Shown piece after piece: positions 1-12,526 of a stretch of DNA of 64,000 bases (positions are counted from its first letter, which is position 1; every line of letters starts with the position of its first letter). The DNA lies in the NCBI RefSeq assembly GCF_900111895.1, contig NZ_FOKB01000001.1, forward strand, positions 1,121,177-1,185,176, given 5' to 3'. The notes under the pieces were generated by a model. The model made no database searches. It was not told the origin of the DNA and was given only the letters and a program-made list of their open reading frames with translations. The stretch is from Pseudomonas simiae. GTDB taxonomy: Bacteria; Pseudomonadota; Gammaproteobacteria; Pseudomonadales; Pseudomonadaceae. Position numbers and translations under genes: made by a program.

Positions 1-269
<269 letters not shown>

Positions 270-307
270 TTACGCGTAACGGCTTGAAAATGGCTTGCTT
301 ATGCGAC

Positions 308-931
308 TTATTCGTTGCGCATCAACGGGTAAAGCTCTTTGAGCAATTTGCGTCGGCTGATCACCAGCTGCCAACGATGACCGCCCAACTGGCGCCACAA
401 CCGCGCCGAACGAATACCGGCCAGGAGCAAGGCACGGATTTTCGAGGCGTTGTTCGGTTGCTGCAGGTTGCGCATGTCACCGTGCACCTGGATGCGCTGC
501 CGCAAGGTGCTCAAGGTGTCCTGGTACAGCGCACCGCAGGCTGCGATCACGTTTTCGTGGGCCGGGCCGAAGTGTTCCACCTGGGACTGAATCTGTGGCA
601 GGCGCTTGCCGATGACCTCCAGCATGTCGTCGCGCTTGGCCAGTTGACGCTCAAGACCGAGCATCGACAGAGCGTAGCGCAACGGCTCGCGCTGCAAGGT
701 GCTTGGGTCGCGCTCAAGCGCGCCGATCAGCGCGCGATAGCCTTCACGCAGCGCCAGATCGTCACCGCCGTAGACCTCCAGGGTGTCCTTGGGGTCGCGG
801 ATCAGTAGGCTGCCAAGCATGCAGGTGAGGCCGGCTTCAGTGACCTGGCCGGTCTTGGCGATCTTGTCCACCAGCACGGCGGAGAGAAAAACCCCGCCGA
901 GTGCCGTCAATTGCTCCTGGGTCGGGCTCAT
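308..931 (-). CDS. hflD: High frequency lysogenization protein HflD homolog
   Basis: A 207-residue, mostly helical protein of the HflD family, with normal family length. In E. coli HflD is a peripheral inner-membrane protein that binds phage lambda CII and lowers its activity; its housekeeping role in Pseudomonas is not established. No signal peptide or membrane segment is visible. Its ATG overlaps the end of mnmA by four bases, so translation is coupled, as in most gammaproteobacteria where mnmA-hflD-purB is conserved. The assignment rests on sequence character and on this gene order. Confidence 0.92.
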   Translation of the reverse strand: MSPTQEQLTALGGVFLSAVLVDKIAKTGQVTEAGLTCMLGSLLIRDPKDTLEVYGGDDLALREGYRALIGALERDPSTLQREPLRYALSMLGLERQLAKRDDMLEVIGKRLPQIQSQVEHFGPAHENVIAACGALYQDTLSTLRQRIQVHGDMRNLQQPNNASKIRALLLAGIRSARLWRQLGGHRWQLVISRRKLLKELYPLMRNE

Positions 932-2052
932 GCCGGGTTGCTCCAGGCTTCGGCAACTTCTATCACGCCGCCGCCCAGGCAGATTTCGCCGTCGTAGAAC
1001 ACCACGGACTGGCCAGGCGTGACGGCGCGTTGCGGGTCGTCAAAGATGGCGCGGTAACCGGTGGCGGTTTTTTCCAGGGTGCAAGGCTGGTCGCTCTGGC
1101 GATAACGCACTTTGGCCGTCAGGCGGCGCGGGGTGCTCAGGTCGATCGGGTTGACCCAGTAGATTTCCGAGGCGAGCAGGGCGCCGGAAAACAGCAGTGG
1201 ATGCTCGTTGCCCTGGCCGACGATCAGCTCGTTGTGTTCCAGGTCCTTGATCAGCACGTACCACGGCTCTTCACCAGCGTCTTTCAGGCCGCCGATGCCC
1301 AGGCCCTGGCGTTGGCCGATGGTGTGGTACATCAGGCCATGGTGGCGGCCGATGACTTCACCCTCGGTGGTCTTGATCTCGCCCGGTTGTGCTGGCAGGT
1401 ATTGTTTGAGGAAGTCGCTGAAGCGGCGTTCGCCGATAAAGCAGATGCCGGTGGAATCCTTCTTCTTGGCGGTGGCCAGGCCGTGTTTCTCGGCGATCCT
1501 GCGCACTTCGGGCTTTTCCAGCTCGCCCACCGGGAACAGGGTCTTGGCGATCTGTTCACCACCGACGGCGTGCAGGAAGTAGCTCTGGTCCTTGTTCGGG
1601 TCCAGGCCCTTGAGCAATTCGGTACGACCATCGATGTCGCGTCGGCGCACGTAGTGGCCAGTGGCAATCAGGTCGGCCCCGAGCATCATGGCGTAGTCGA
1701 GGAACGCCTTGAACTTGATCTCGCGGTTGCACAGGATGTCCGGGTTCGGCGTGCGGCCGGCCTTGTATTCGGCCAGGAAGTGCTCGAACACGTTGTCCCA
1801 GTACTCGGCGGCGAAGTTCGCGGTGTGCAGCTTGATACCGATCTTGTCGCACACGGCCTGGGCGTCTGCCAGGTCGTCCATGGCGGTACAGTATTCCGTT
1901 CCATCGTCTTCCTCCCAGTTCTTCATGAACAGGCCTTCCACCTCATATCCCTGCTCCATCAGCAGAACGGCGGAAACGGAAGAGTCCACGCCGCCGGACA
2001 TGCCGACGATGACGCGCTTCTTTTGTGTGTCAGAAGGGGCTGGATCACGCAT
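928..2052 (-). CDS. mnmA: tRNA-specific 2-thiouridylase MnmA
   Basis: A 374-residue enzyme that puts sulfur on C2 of the wobble uridine (U34) of tRNA-Lys, -Glu and -Gln, using ATP. The PP-loop motif SGGVDSS lies near residue 20. The two catalytic cysteines can be seen in the [10 protein letters not shown] segment (about residue 107) and the [13 protein letters not shown] segment (about residue 205). Length is normal. In this pathway sulfur comes from IscS through the Tus relay; tusEBCD lies 20 kb away in this window. The gene is followed by hflD with a 4-base overlap. Confidence 0.97.
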   Translation of the reverse strand: MRDPAPSDTQKKRVIVGMSGGVDSSVSAVLLMEQGYEVEGLFMKNWEEDDGTEYCTAMDDLADAQAVCDKIGIKLHTANFAAEYWDNVFEHFLAEYKAGRTPNPDILCNREIKFKAFLDYAMMLGADLIATGHYVRRRDIDGRTELLKGLDPNKDQSYFLHAVGGEQIAKTLFPVGELEKPEVRRIAEKHGLATAKKKDSTGICFIGERRFSDFLKQYLPAQPGEIKTTEGEVIGRHHGLMYHTIGQRQGLGIGGLKDAGEEPWYVLIKDLEHNELIVGQGNEHPLLFSGALLASEIYWVNPIDLSTPRRLTAKVRYRQSDQPCTLEKTATGYRAIFDDPQRAVTPGQSVVFYDGEICLGGGVIEVAEAWSNPA

Positions 2053-2111
2053 AGGATTTCAACGGGTGTCTTGAAAAAGGACGCGATTCTATCAGGCTCA
2101 AGCCTTCAAGG

Positions 2112-2558
2112 CTAAAGAGAAGGGCGGATCAATTCGAGACTGTGGCGATGGCCGGCCAGATAATCATCGATGCAGCGGATGATCAGCTCGCTGCGCCAGT
2201 CGTCGCGCAAGGCCATCAGCTCGTCACGGGTCAGCCAGCGAGCACGCAGGATGCCTTCATCGAGTTGATAGTCCGGATGGTGTTTCAAGGCGTTGGCGAT
2301 GAAACAGACCCGTTGATAAGTCACGCCATTGCTGGGGGCGGTGTACAGGTAGATCCCGACAATACCGGTGGCTTCGACGTCCCAGCCGGTTTCTTCGAGG
2401 GTTTCGCGCACGGCGGCCTCGGTCAGGGTTTCATGCGGGTCCAGGTGGCCCGCCGGCTGGTTGAGCACGGCGCGGCCACCCTTGAGTTCTTCGACCATCA
2501 AGAAGCGGCCGTTGTCTTCGACGATGGTGGCGACGGTGATGTGGGGTTGCCAGGTCAT
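2112..2558 (-). CDS. nudJ: Nudix hydrolase, NudJ-type phosphatase
   Basis: A 148-residue protein with a complete Nudix box starting at GHLDPHETLTEAAVRETLEE and ending ETGW (about residues 37-60), including the metal-binding REXXEE core. The length and the MTWQPHITVATIVE start match NudJ (YmfB), which hydrolyses nucleoside di- and triphosphates and HMP-PP. It sits directly upstream of mnmA on the same strand with a 59-base gap, as in E. coli where nudJ precedes mnmA. It is likely co-transcribed with mnmA-hflD. The exact substrate cannot be read from sequence. Confidence 0.88.
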   Translation of the reverse strand: MTWQPHITVATIVEDNGRFLMVEELKGGRAVLNQPAGHLDPHETLTEAAVRETLEETGWDVEATGIVGIYLYTAPSNGVTYQRVCFIANALKHHPDYQLDEGILRARWLTRDELMALRDDWRSELIIRCIDDYLAGHRHSLELIRPSL

Positions 2559-2607
2559 TCAAAACCTCGATTCGAGATGCGACGGTCTTTGGGCAGGATT
2601 GCAGTCA

Positions 2608-2698
2608 GTGTGGGAGCGGGCTTGCTCGCGAATGCGGTGTGCCAGTCGCCCGATGCATATCTGACCCATTGCATTCGCGAGCAAGCCCGCTCCCACAC
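2608..2698. repeat. REP pair (REPIN), GTGGGAGCGGGCTTGCTCGCGA type
   Basis: Two inverted copies of a REP with core GTGGGAGCGGGCTTGCTCGC face each other across about 40 bases, with arms perfect over more than 20 bases. It lies between the Nudix gene and the idh terminator. The same core returns at 24909-24990 and 28065-28128. Confidence 0.9.
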
Positions 2699-2739
2699 TT
2701 TGATCCGGTTTGTTCAGCAGAACTGCAGTGTCCTGAAAC

Positions 2740-2768
2740 AGAAACCCCGGCACAGGGCCGGGGCTTCT
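2740..2768 (-). terminator. Rho-independent terminator after idh
   Basis: On the minus strand a GCCCCGG/CCGGGGT hairpin is followed by TTTCTGTTTC. It lies about 20 bases past the idh stop codon. Confidence 0.7.
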
Positions 2769-2784
2769 TTGCATCCTTACAACC

Positions 2785-5503
<2,719 letters not shown>

Positions 5504-6760
5504 ATGGGATACAAGAAGATTCAGGTTCCGGCAGTCGGCGACAAAATCACCGTCAACGCAGACCATTCTCTCAATGTTCCTGACCAACCGATCATCCCTT
5601 ACATCGAAGGTGACGGTATCGGCGTCGACATCAGCCCGGTGATGATCAAGGTGGTCGACGCAGCTGTTGAAAAGGCTTACGGCGGCAAGCGCAAGATCTC
5701 ATGGATGGAGGTGTATGCCGGTGAGAAGGCGACTCAAGTCTACGACCAGGACACCTGGCTGCCCCAGGAAACCCTGGATGCGGTCAAGGACTATGTGGTT
5801 TCCATCAAGGGGCCGCTGACCACCCCCGTCGGTGGCGGCATCCGTTCGCTGAACGTGGCCCTGCGCCAACAGCTCGACCTGTATGTGTGCCTGCGCCCGG
5901 TGCGCTGGTTCGAAGGCGTGCCTAGCCCGGTCAAGAAGCCTGGCGATGTGGACATGACCATCTTCCGCGAAAACTCCGAAGACATTTACGCCGGGATCGA
6001 ATGGAAGGCCGGTTCGGCCGAAGCGATCAAGGTGATCAAGTTCCTCAAGGAAGAAATGGGTGTCACCAAAATCCGTTTCGACCAGGATTGCGGGATTGGT
6101 ATCAAGCCGGTATCGCTGGAAGGCACCAAGCGCCTGGCACGCAAGGCCCTGCAATACGTAGTGGATAACGATCGCGACTCCCTGACCATCGTGCACAAAG
6201 GCAACATTATGAAGTTCACCGAAGGGGCCTTCAAGGAATGGGCCTACGAAGTGGCGGCTGAAGAGTTTGGCGCGACCCTGCTGGATGGCGGTCCGTGGAT
6301 GCAGTTCAAGAACCCGAAGACCGGCAAGAACGTGGTGGTCAAGGATGCGATTGCTGACGCCATGCTTCAGCAGATCCTGCTACGTCCGGCCGAGTATGAC
6401 GTGATCGCGACCCTCAACCTGAACGGCGACTACCTGTCCGATGCCTTGGCGGCGGAGGTGGGTGGTATCGGTATTGCGCCGGGTGCGAACCTGTCGGACA
6501 CCGTGGCGATGTTCGAAGCGACCCACGGTACTGCGCCTAAATATGCGGGCAAGGACCAGGTCAATCCGGGCTCCCTGATTTTGTCGGCTGAGATGATGCT
6601 GCGTCACATGGGCTGGACCGAGGCTGCGGATCTGATCATCAAGGGCACCAATGGTGCGATTTCTGCCAAGACGGTAACTTATGACTTCGAGCGCCTTATG
6701 GACGGCGCGAAGCTGGTGTCGTCGTCCGGCTTTGGTGATGCGTTGATTTCGCATATGTAA
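5504..6760 (+). CDS. icd: Isocitrate dehydrogenase (NADP+), homodimeric type
   Basis: A 418-residue protein with the standard bacterial Icd sequence: [15 protein letters not shown] at the start, the [11 protein letters not shown] segment, the substrate-binding SLNVALRQQ segment with the regulatory serine region, and the [17 protein letters not shown] motif of the isocitrate/isopropylmalate dehydrogenase family. The ATG at 5504 is preferred over the in-frame ATG at 5492 because GGAG lies six bases before it and the family begins MGYKK. It catalyses the same TCA step as the divergent monomeric idh. In enteric bacteria this form is inactivated by AceK phosphorylation to send carbon into the glyoxylate shunt. 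Confidence 0.97.
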   Translation: MGYKKIQVPAVGDKITVNADHSLNVPDQPIIPYIEGDGIGVDISPVMIKVVDAAVEKAYGGKRKISWMEVYAGEKATQVYDQDTWLPQETLDAVKDYVVSIKGPLTTPVGGGIRSLNVALRQQLDLYVCLRPVRWFEGVPSPVKKPGDVDMTIFRENSEDIYAGIEWKAGSAEAIKVIKFLKEEMGVTKIRFDQDCGIGIKPVSLEGTKRLARKALQYVVDNDRDSLTIVHKGNIMKFTEGAFKEWAYEVAAEEFGATLLDGGPWMQFKNPKTGKNVVVKDAIADAMLQQILLRPAEYDVIATLNLNGDYLSDALAAEVGGIGIAPGANLSDTVAMFEATHGTAPKYAGKDQVNPGSLILSAEMMLRHMGWTEAADLIIKGTNGAISAKTVTYDFERLMDGAKLVSSSGFGDALISHM

Positions 6761-6772
6761 TCACGCAGGCAT

Positions 6773-6814
6773 AAAAAACGGCCATCTCAAGTTGATTGGG
6801 GTGGCCGTTTTTTT
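6773..6814 (+). terminator. Terminator after icd
   Basis: AAAAAACGGCCA pairs with TGGCCGTTTTTTT around an 18-base loop. It is symmetric enough to work for both icd (plus) and cspD (minus). Confidence 0.8.
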
Positions 6815-6841
6815 ATAACGCGCTGGACGCTCGGCGGCTGA

Positions 6842-7120
6842 TCAGGCCGTTTGTTTCTTTTCTACGCCGCTCGCACGTACTGCCGGGCTCGCATCGGCTT
6901 CTGCTTTCACCGTATCGATATTCGCGGCGTGCAGCCCCTTGGGGCCTTGAATGATATCAAAGGTGACCGGTTGTCCCGCTTTCAGCGTTTTGTAACCATC
7001 CATGATAATCGCTGAGTAATGCGCAAAAAGGTCCTCGCTTTTTCCTTCTTCGTTAACAAAACCATATCCCTTGGCATTGTTGAACCACTTGACCTTGCCT
7101 TTGATCTTGACGCCAGACAT
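6842..7120 (-). CDS. cspD: Cold shock domain protein CspD-like
   Basis: A single cold-shock domain (about residues 5-70) with the RNA/DNA-binding motifs KGKVKWFNNAKGYGFV (RNP1) and DLFAHYSAI (RNP2), followed by a short alanine-rich tail of about 20 residues. In total 92 residues from the chosen start. The start MSGVKIKG at 7120 fits AGAGGG eight bases upstream; two in-frame ATGs lie 6 and 18 bases further out. CspD is induced in stationary phase in E. coli and slows replication. The gene is divergent from clpS, an arrangement conserved in gammaproteobacteria. Confidence 0.92.
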   Translation of the reverse strand: MSGVKIKGKVKWFNNAKGYGFVNEEGKSEDLFAHYSAIIMDGYKTLKAGQPVTFDIIQGPKGLHAANIDTVKAEADASPAVRASGVEKKQTA

Positions 7121-7264
7121 ACCCATATCCCTCTGCACCAGACTCCATCACTGGAGTATCATCCAGTTTATCCGTCCTAACCCGAATAAATAAGGTTGAC
7201 TGCGCGGACCTTTTTTACCCACTGTGGGTTCTATTGGTTGTAACACCGTTTCGCCGATAGTCAA

Positions 7265-7304
7265 GGCGACCAGTCGGTCAGAGTTGAAATTCTGACAGGT
7301 CGCC
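7265..7304. promoter_or_regulatory. Large two-part hairpin between cspD and clpS
   Basis: Outer arms GGCGACC and GGTCGCC (7 bp, perfect) enclose inner arms GTCAGAGTT and AATTCTGAC (8 of 9 paired) around a two-base centre. No T-tract follows on either strand, so it is not a standard terminator. It lies 40 bases before the clpS start and could act as an operator or as an RNA fold in the clpS or cspD leader. Confidence 0.5.
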
Positions 7305-7344
7305 CCCACCACTGTATTTGAACCACTGACGAACCTTTCTTTCC

Positions 7345-7713
7345 ATGCATGCAAACAGCCAGATTCGACTAACATTCAATCAGGATCGACCGGATCAGGA
7401 ACCTGATGACGACGGTTCTGCAGGCATTGCTGTTCAGGAGGCCAAGCCTGCCTTACAGGCGCCGCCGATGTACAAGGTGGTTTTGTTCAACGATGACTAC
7501 ACACCGATGGATTTCGTGGTCGAAGTGCTCGAGGTGTTTTTTAACCTGAACCGCGAGTTGGCGACCAAGGTAATGCTGGCCGTTCACACAGAAGGACGGG
7601 CAGTATGTGGAGTGTTTACCCGCGACATCGCCGAGACAAAGGCCATGCAGGTCAACCAGTACGCCAGGGAAAGCCAGCATCCGCTACTCTGTGAAATCGA
7701 GAAGGACGGTTAA
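7345..7713 (+). CDS. clpS: ATP-dependent Clp protease adaptor ClpS
   Basis: A 122-residue adaptor with a flexible, acidic N-terminal stretch of about 40 residues and the conserved ClpS fold from [19 protein letters not shown] onward. The NDD and the later [12 protein letters not shown] segment form the pocket that binds N-terminal Leu, Phe, Tyr or Trp of substrates. ClpS docks on the N-domain of ClpA and hands N-degron substrates to ClpAP. It lies 29 bases upstream of clpA in an obvious operon, and the enzymes that add leucine to N-termini (bpt, aat) are 3-4 kb away. Confidence 0.97.
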   Translation: MHANSQIRLTFNQDRPDQEPDDDGSAGIAVQEAKPALQAPPMYKVVLFNDDYTPMDFVVEVLEVFFNLNRELATKVMLAVHTEGRAVCGVFTRDIAETKAMQVNQYARESQHPLLCEIEKDG

Positions 7714-7742
7714 CGCCGACCACTTGGGTATGAGGTGAAGCT

Positions 7743-10013
7743 ATGTTAAACCGCGAGCTCGAAGTCACCCTCAATCTTGCCTTCAAGGAGGCTCGTTCGA
7801 AGCGTCATGAATTCATGACCGTCGAGCACCTGCTGCTGGCACTTTTGGATAACGAAGCTGCCGCTACCGTTCTACGTGCGTGCGGCGCCAACCTCGACAA
7901 ACTCAAGCATGACCTGCAGGAGTTTATCGACTCCACGACGCCACTTATTCCAGTCCACGATGAAGACCGTGAAACCCAGCCAACCCTGGGCTTCCAGCGG
8001 GTGCTTCAGCGTGCCGTGTTCCATGTTCAGAGCTCCGGTAAGCGTGAAGTCACAGGCGCCAATGTGCTGGTGGCGATTTTCAGCGAGCAGGAAAGCCAGG
8101 CAGTGTTCCTGCTGAAACAGCAGAGCGTTGCCCGTATCGATGTCGTCAACTACATCGCCCACGGTATCTCCAAGGTGCCCGGGCACGGCGATCATTCCGA
8201 GGGTGAGCAGGATATGCAGGACGACGAGGGCGGTGAGTCTTCTTCTTCGGGCAATCCACTGGATGCCTATGCCAGCAACCTCAACGAGCTGGCGCGCCAG
8301 GGGCGGATCGATCCGCTGGTGGGGCGAGAGCTTGAGGTTGAGCGTGTAGCGCAGATCCTTGCGCGTCGTCGCAAGAACAACCCGTTGCTGGTGGGTGAGG
8401 CAGGCGTGGGCAAGACCGCGATTGCCGAAGGCCTGGCCAAGCGCATCGTCGATAACCAGGTGCCGGACCTGCTGGCCAACAGCGTCGTCTACTCCTTGGA
8501 CCTGGGCGCGTTGCTCGCGGGGACCAAGTACCGTGGTGATTTCGAGAAGCGCTTCAAGGCGCTGCTCGGCGAGCTGAAAAAACGTCCGCAGGCGATCCTG
8601 TTCATCGACGAAATCCACACCATCATTGGGGCCGGCGCGGCGTCCGGTGGCGTGATGGATGCTTCCAACCTGCTCAAACCGCTGCTGTCTTCGGGTGATA
8701 TCCGTTGCATCGGCTCGACCACGTTCCAGGAATTCCGCGGCATCTTCGAGAAAGACCGTGCCCTGGCGCGTCGCTTCCAGAAAGTCGACGTTTCCGAGCC
8801 TTCGGTTGAAGACACCATCGGTATCCTGCGGGGGCTCAAAGGGCGTTTCGAAGCGCACCATGGCATCGAGTACACCGATGAAGCACTGCGCTCCGCCGCC
8901 GAGCTGGCGTCGCGCTACATCAATGACCGTCACATGCCGGACAAGGCCATCGATGTGATTGATGAGGCAGGGGCTTACCAGCGCCTGCAGCCGGTCGAGA
9001 AGCGTGTGAAGCGCATCGACGTGCCTCAGGTCGAGGACATTGTCGCGAAGATTGCGCGGATTCCGCCAAAACACGTCAACAGTTCCGATAAGGAGTTGCT
9101 GCGTAACCTGGAGCGCGACCTCAAGCTCACTGTATTCGGCCAGGATGCGGCCATCGATGCGTTGTCCACCGCGATCAAGCTGTCCCGTGCGGGTCTCAAG
9201 TCGCCGGACAAGCCTGTCGGTTCGTTCCTGTTCGCAGGCCCGACCGGCGTCGGCAAGACCGAAGCGGCGCGGCAGCTGGCCAAGGCCATGGGCATTGAGC
9301 TGGTGCGTTTCGACATGTCCGAGTACATGGAGCGTCACACCGTGTCGCGCCTGATCGGTGCGCCTCCGGGCTATGTCGGTTTCGATCAGGGCGGTCTGCT
9401 GACCGAAGCGATCACCAAGCAACCGCATTGCGTGCTGCTGCTCGATGAAATCGAGAAGGCCCACCCGGAAGTCTTCAACCTGCTGCTGCAGGTAATGGAT
9501 CACGGAACCCTGACCGACAACAACGGACGCAAGGCGGACTTCCGCAATGTGATCGTGATCATGACCACCAACGCCGGTGCCGAAACGGCTGCGCGGGCTT
9601 CGATCGGCTTCAGCCATCAGGATCACTCTTCCGATGCGATGGAAGTGATCAAGAAGAGCTTCACGCCGGAATTCCGCAACCGTCTGGACACCATTATCCA
9701 GTTTGGTCGCCTCAGTCATGAGGTCATCAAGAGCGTGGTGGACAAGTTCCTTACCGAACTTCAGGCGCAGTTGGAAGACAAGCGCGTGCAGTTGGAGGTT
9801 ACGGACGCGGCGCGCAGTTGGCTGGCGCAAGGTGGTTACGATGCTGCAATGGGCGCACGCCCAATGGCGCGTCTGATCCAGGACAAGATCAAGCGGCCAT
9901 TGGCCGAAGAAATCCTGTTCGGCGAGCTTTCCGATCATGGCGGCGTGGTGCATATCGACCTGAAGGATGGCGAGCTGACCTTCGAGTTCGAGACCACGGC
10001 TGAAATGGCCTGA
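7743..10013 (+). CDS. clpA: ATP-dependent Clp protease ATP-binding subunit ClpA
   Basis: A 756-residue AAA+ unfoldase: N-domain (1-145, starting [18 protein letters not shown]), first ATPase module with Walker A GEAGVGKT (near 215) and Walker B LFIDEIHT, second module with Walker A GPTGVGKT (near 497) and Walker [11 protein letters not shown]. No long ClpB-type middle domain is present, so it is ClpA and not ClpB. It forms hexamers that unfold substrates and feed them to ClpP. It is co-transcribed with clpS and followed by a strong terminator. Confidence 0.97.
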   Translation: MLNRELEVTLNLAFKEARSKRHEFMTVEHLLLALLDNEAAATVLRACGANLDKLKHDLQEFIDSTTPLIPVHDEDRETQPTLGFQRVLQRAVFHVQSSGKREVTGANVLVAIFSEQESQAVFLLKQQSVARIDVVNYIAHGISKVPGHGDHSEGEQDMQDDEGGESSSSGNPLDAYASNLNELARQGRIDPLVGRELEVERVAQILARRRKNNPLLVGEAGVGKTAIAEGLAKRIVDNQVPDLLANSVVYSLDLGALLAGTKYRGDFEKRFKALLGELKKRPQAILFIDEIHTIIGAGAASGGVMDASNLLKPLLSSGDIRCIGSTTFQEFRGIFEKDRALARRFQKVDVSEPSVEDTIGILRGLKGRFEAHHGIEYTDEALRSAAELASRYINDRHMPDKAIDVIDEAGAYQRLQPVEKRVKRIDVPQVEDIVAKIARIPPKHVNSSDKELLRNLERDLKLTVFGQDAAIDALSTAIKLSRAGLKSPDKPVGSFLFAGPTGVGKTEAARQLAKAMGIELVRFDMSEYMERHTVSRLIGAPPGYVGFDQGGLLTEAITKQPHCVLLLDEIEKAHPEVFNLLLQVMDHGTLTDNNGRKADFRNVIVIMTTNAGAETAARASIGFSHQDHSSDAMEVIKKSFTPEFRNRLDTIIQFGRLSHEVIKSVVDKFLTELQAQLEDKRVQLEVTDAARSWLAQGGYDAAMGARPMARLIQDKIKRPLAEEILFGELSDHGGVVHIDLKDGELTFEFETTAEMA

Positions 10014-10031
10014 TAGCGGTTGCAACAAAGC

Positions 10032-10057
10032 AAAAAGGCGCCGAAAGGCGCCTTTTT
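10032..10057 (+). terminator. Terminator after clpA
   Basis: A perfect 11-bp arm pair AAAAAGGCGCC / GGCGCCTTTTT around a GAAA loop, 18 bases past the clpA stop. Confidence 0.9.
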
Positions 10058-10104
10058 GCTATCTCTGATTGTGCAGCGCGGTCTTCAGGTCAATAAAGAT
10101 CAAA

Positions 10105-10193
10105 TGTGGGAGCTGGCTTGCCTGCGATAGCGGTGGATCAGGAAAGGGTTCCTTGGCTGACACACCGCTATTGCAGGCAGGCCAGCTCCCACA
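10105..10193. repeat. REP pair (REPIN), GTGGGAGCTGGCTTGCCTGC type
   Basis: TGTGGGAGCTGGC and its inverse GCCAGCTCCCACA bound an 89-base element with a second, inner inverted pair (ATAGCGGTG with CACCGCTAT). The arm sequence differs from the other REP pairs in the window, so it belongs to another REP family. Confidence 0.85.
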
Positions 10194-10227
10194 GGGTTGA
10201 CCAGTATCTGCCAAATCGCACACACAC

Positions 10228-10252
10228 AAAAACGCCCGGCATAACCGGGCGT
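10228..10252 (-). terminator. Terminator after infA
   Basis: On the minus strand ACGCCCGG and CCGGGCGT pair around a short loop and are followed by TTTTTG. It lies about 16 bases beyond the infA stop. Confidence 0.8.
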
Positions 10253-10267
10253 CTTGTATTGACTTGC

Positions 10268-10486
10268 TTAGCGAGCGCGGTAAGTGATGCGCCCTTTACT
10301 CAAGTCATAGGGCGTCAGCTCGACGCGCACTTTGTCACCGGTAAGAATACGAATGTAGTTCTTGCGCATCTTGCCGGAGATATGCGCGGTTACGACGTGC
10401 CCATTTTCCAACTCCACACGAAACATGGTGTTGGGCAGGGTGTCGACGACAGTGCCTTCCATTTCGAAGCTGTCTTCTTTCGACAT
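10268..10486 (-). CDS. infA: Translation initiation factor IF-1
   Basis: A 72-residue protein that is a textbook IF-1: start [20 protein letters not shown]1/OB-fold, and the basic end [10 protein letters not shown]. It binds the ribosomal A site region of the 30S subunit during initiation. The frame stays open 66 bases further upstream, but the family length and start fix the ATG at 10486. It sits between bpt and clpA as in other pseudomonads and has its own terminator. Confidence 0.98.
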
Positions 10487-10586
10487 GCAGTAAAGCCCTC
10501 GGTATCCAGTGAATGGCCCGGTGCAACTGCGCCAGGCAAAAGCGGCGTGCATTGTGCCCGAAAAAGGGTGTTTAAGCCAAGGGGTT

Positions 10587-11294
10587 CTAGTTAAGCACGA
10601 CCCATCTTTGATTAATTAGCAGTTCTATGGGCCGATATTGGGTCTTGTAGTTCATCTTTTTGCAGTTCTTGATCCAGTAGCCGAGGTACACAGCTTCCAG
10701 TTCCAGGCGCAAGGCTTCGCCAATTTGCCACAGGATCGCAAAGCGTCCCAGGCTACGGCGCTCTTCGCCGGGCTCGTAAAAGGTGTAGACCGCCGACAGG
10801 CCGTTAGGCAGTAAATCGGTCACGGCCACCGCCAGCAACCGGCCGTCGGCGCGAAACTCATAGAAGCGCGAGAACGGCAGGTCGCGTACCAGGAACGTGG
10901 AGAACTGGTCGCGACTGGGCGGAAACATATCGCCATCGGCATGGCGCTCTTCGATGTAGCGCTGGTACAGGTCGAAGTACTCTTCGGTGAACCGTGGCTT
11001 GGTTGGCATCACCGTTAGGTCGGCATTGCGCTTGAGGATGCGTTTCTGGTTGCGGTCCGGCAGAAACTGCGCCACGGGAATACGTGCCGGGACGCAGGCA
11101 TTACAGTTCTGGCAATGAGGCCGGTACAGATGATCGCCGCTGCGCCGAAAGCCCATCTCCGACAGGTCGGCATACACATGCACGTCCATAGGCTGGCTGG
11201 GGTCGAGGAACAGTGTGGTGGCCTGCTCGTCGGGCAGATAGCTGCAAGAGTGGGGTTGAGTGGCATAAAACTTCAAACGCGCCAACTCGGTCAT
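10587..11294 (-). CDS. bpt: Aspartate/glutamate leucyltransferase (Bpt)
   Basis: A 235-residue aminoacyl-tRNA protein transferase of the ATE1/Bpt fold. It starts [20 protein letters not shown] and carries the conserved cysteine cluster [11 protein letters not shown] (about residues 70-80) plus the [13 protein letters not shown] segment. Bacterial Bpt transfers leucine from Leu-tRNA to proteins with N-terminal Asp or Glu, making them ClpS/ClpA substrates. The start at 11294 is chosen because the upstream open frame has no family similarity. It follows aat on the same strand (55-base gap), so both transferases are probably co-expressed. Confidence 0.95.
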
Positions 11295-11349
11295 GATCAA
11301 CCCTCGGATAAGCTTTGAAATAAGTGTAAGCCAGGAGCGCGGAAGTCGC

Positions 11350-12030
11350 CTAGGAAACCCACGGTCCAGCGTTGGGCTGGTCCAGATGGTCGCGCAGGAA
11401 ACCTGCGAAGTCGCTGCGGGATATGGCGCGGGCACCCAGGCTATGGAGGTGATCGTTGGGCATTTGGCAGTCGATCAGTACAAAGCCCCAGGCCTGCAGT
11501 TGTCGGGTGAGTGTGGCAAAGCCAACTTTCGAGGCATTGTCGGCGCGGCTGAACATGGACTCGCCAAAAAACAGCTGGCCCATCGCCAGGCCATACAGCC
11601 CGCCCACCAGCGTGCCGTTGTCCCAAACCTCCACCGAATGGGCGTAGCCGCGCTGGTGGAGCGTCAGGTAAGCGCTCTGGATACTTTCGGTGATCCAGGT
11701 GCCGTCGGCATAAGCACGCGGTGCCGCGCAGGCCTGAATGACCGCCGCGAAATCCTGATCGAAGGTCACGGTGTAGCGCTGCTGGCGCAACAGTTTGCCC
11801 AGGCTTCGGGAGACATGCAGCTCGTCGGGGAATATGACGGTGCGCGGGTCGGGCGACCACCAGAGGATCGGCTGGCCCTCCGAAAACCACGGGAAGCAAC
11901 CGTGGCGGTAGGCTTGTACCAGGCGCTCGGCCGACAGGTCGCCGCCGGCAGCCAGCAGACCATTGGGTTCGCGCATCGCCTTGGCGAGTGGAGGGAATGT
12001 CAGTGAATCGCGTTGTAACCAGGTCAGCAT
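11350..12030 (-). CDS. aat: Leucyl/phenylalanyl-tRNA--protein transferase
   Basis: A 226-residue enzyme that attaches Leu or Phe to proteins with N-terminal Lys or Arg, marking them for ClpS-ClpAP. Family motifs are clear: [23 protein letters not shown] (about 40-65, here quoted in part: HGCFPWF, WWSPDPR), [18 protein letters not shown] in the middle and the DCQMPNDHL segment near the end. The ATG at 12030 gives the family length; the frame runs 45 bases further up without family similarity. It leads a minus-strand unit with bpt and is divergent from ftsK. Confidence 0.95.
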   Translation of the reverse strand: MLTWLQRDSLTFPPLAKAMREPNGLLAAGGDLSAERLVQAYRHGCFPWFSEGQPILWWSPDPRTVIFPDELHVSRSLGKLLRQQRYTVTFDQDFAAVIQACAAPRAYADGTWITESIQSAYLTLHQRGYAHSVEVWDNGTLVGGLYGLAMGQLFFGESMFSRADNASKVGFATLTRQLQAWGFVLIDCQMPNDHLHSLGARAISRSDFAGFLRDHLDQPNAGPWVS

Positions 12031-12526
12031 GGCATCCAGGCTTACGGAAGGGGAGGGGAGTGGCAGGTATGGCACCTGCTTGCGCAGTGCTGATTATTGT
12101 CGACATGGGGCCATCGGGCCAGCCCGAATCGGCCATTGGCGTGGATTAGCGTGAGCAGGTGTTTCTGCAACTCTGTGTCGGGGACGTGGTCGTAATCGGG
12201 TCTGTGCGATGCAGGCCATTTGCCAAGCTTGCCTTGATTGATAAAAACAGCGCATAAGCCTTTGTCAGCAAAGGCAATGCATGCTCAAATTGAACATGTT
12301 GTGACAAAAATTTGGCTAGGCTGCCGAGTGAAGGGCAAGGGCGTGGCATCGCCGGCACAAACCCGTACAATGCGGGCATTGTGGCGCTTTCGTCATTTCA
12401 TCCAGCAAGCGCCCAATGTTAAAAGTAGATTCAACGACGCACGTTCATTTTTCAGCTGCTCGGATTGGGCAGTATTTGCAGTCATTCAACAGATGGACGC
12501 GCTAAAGGCGCAGGAAAAGACCCGTT
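12031..12526. other. Gene-free intergenic region between aat and ftsK
   Basis: About 500 bases without a believable gene. Short open frames on both strands lack a ribosome site and G/C-rich third positions. The stretch from about 12230 is AT-richer and probably holds the ftsK promoter, but no clear -35/-10 pair stands out. In P. aeruginosa PAO1 a thioredoxin reductase gene (trxB1) lies between the aat and ftsK homologs; here it is absent. Confidence 0.5.

Noticed and set aside
7872..10028. 718-codon minus-strand open frame opposite clpA
   Set aside because: Shadow of clpA for the same reason; no ribosome site and no recognisable domain.
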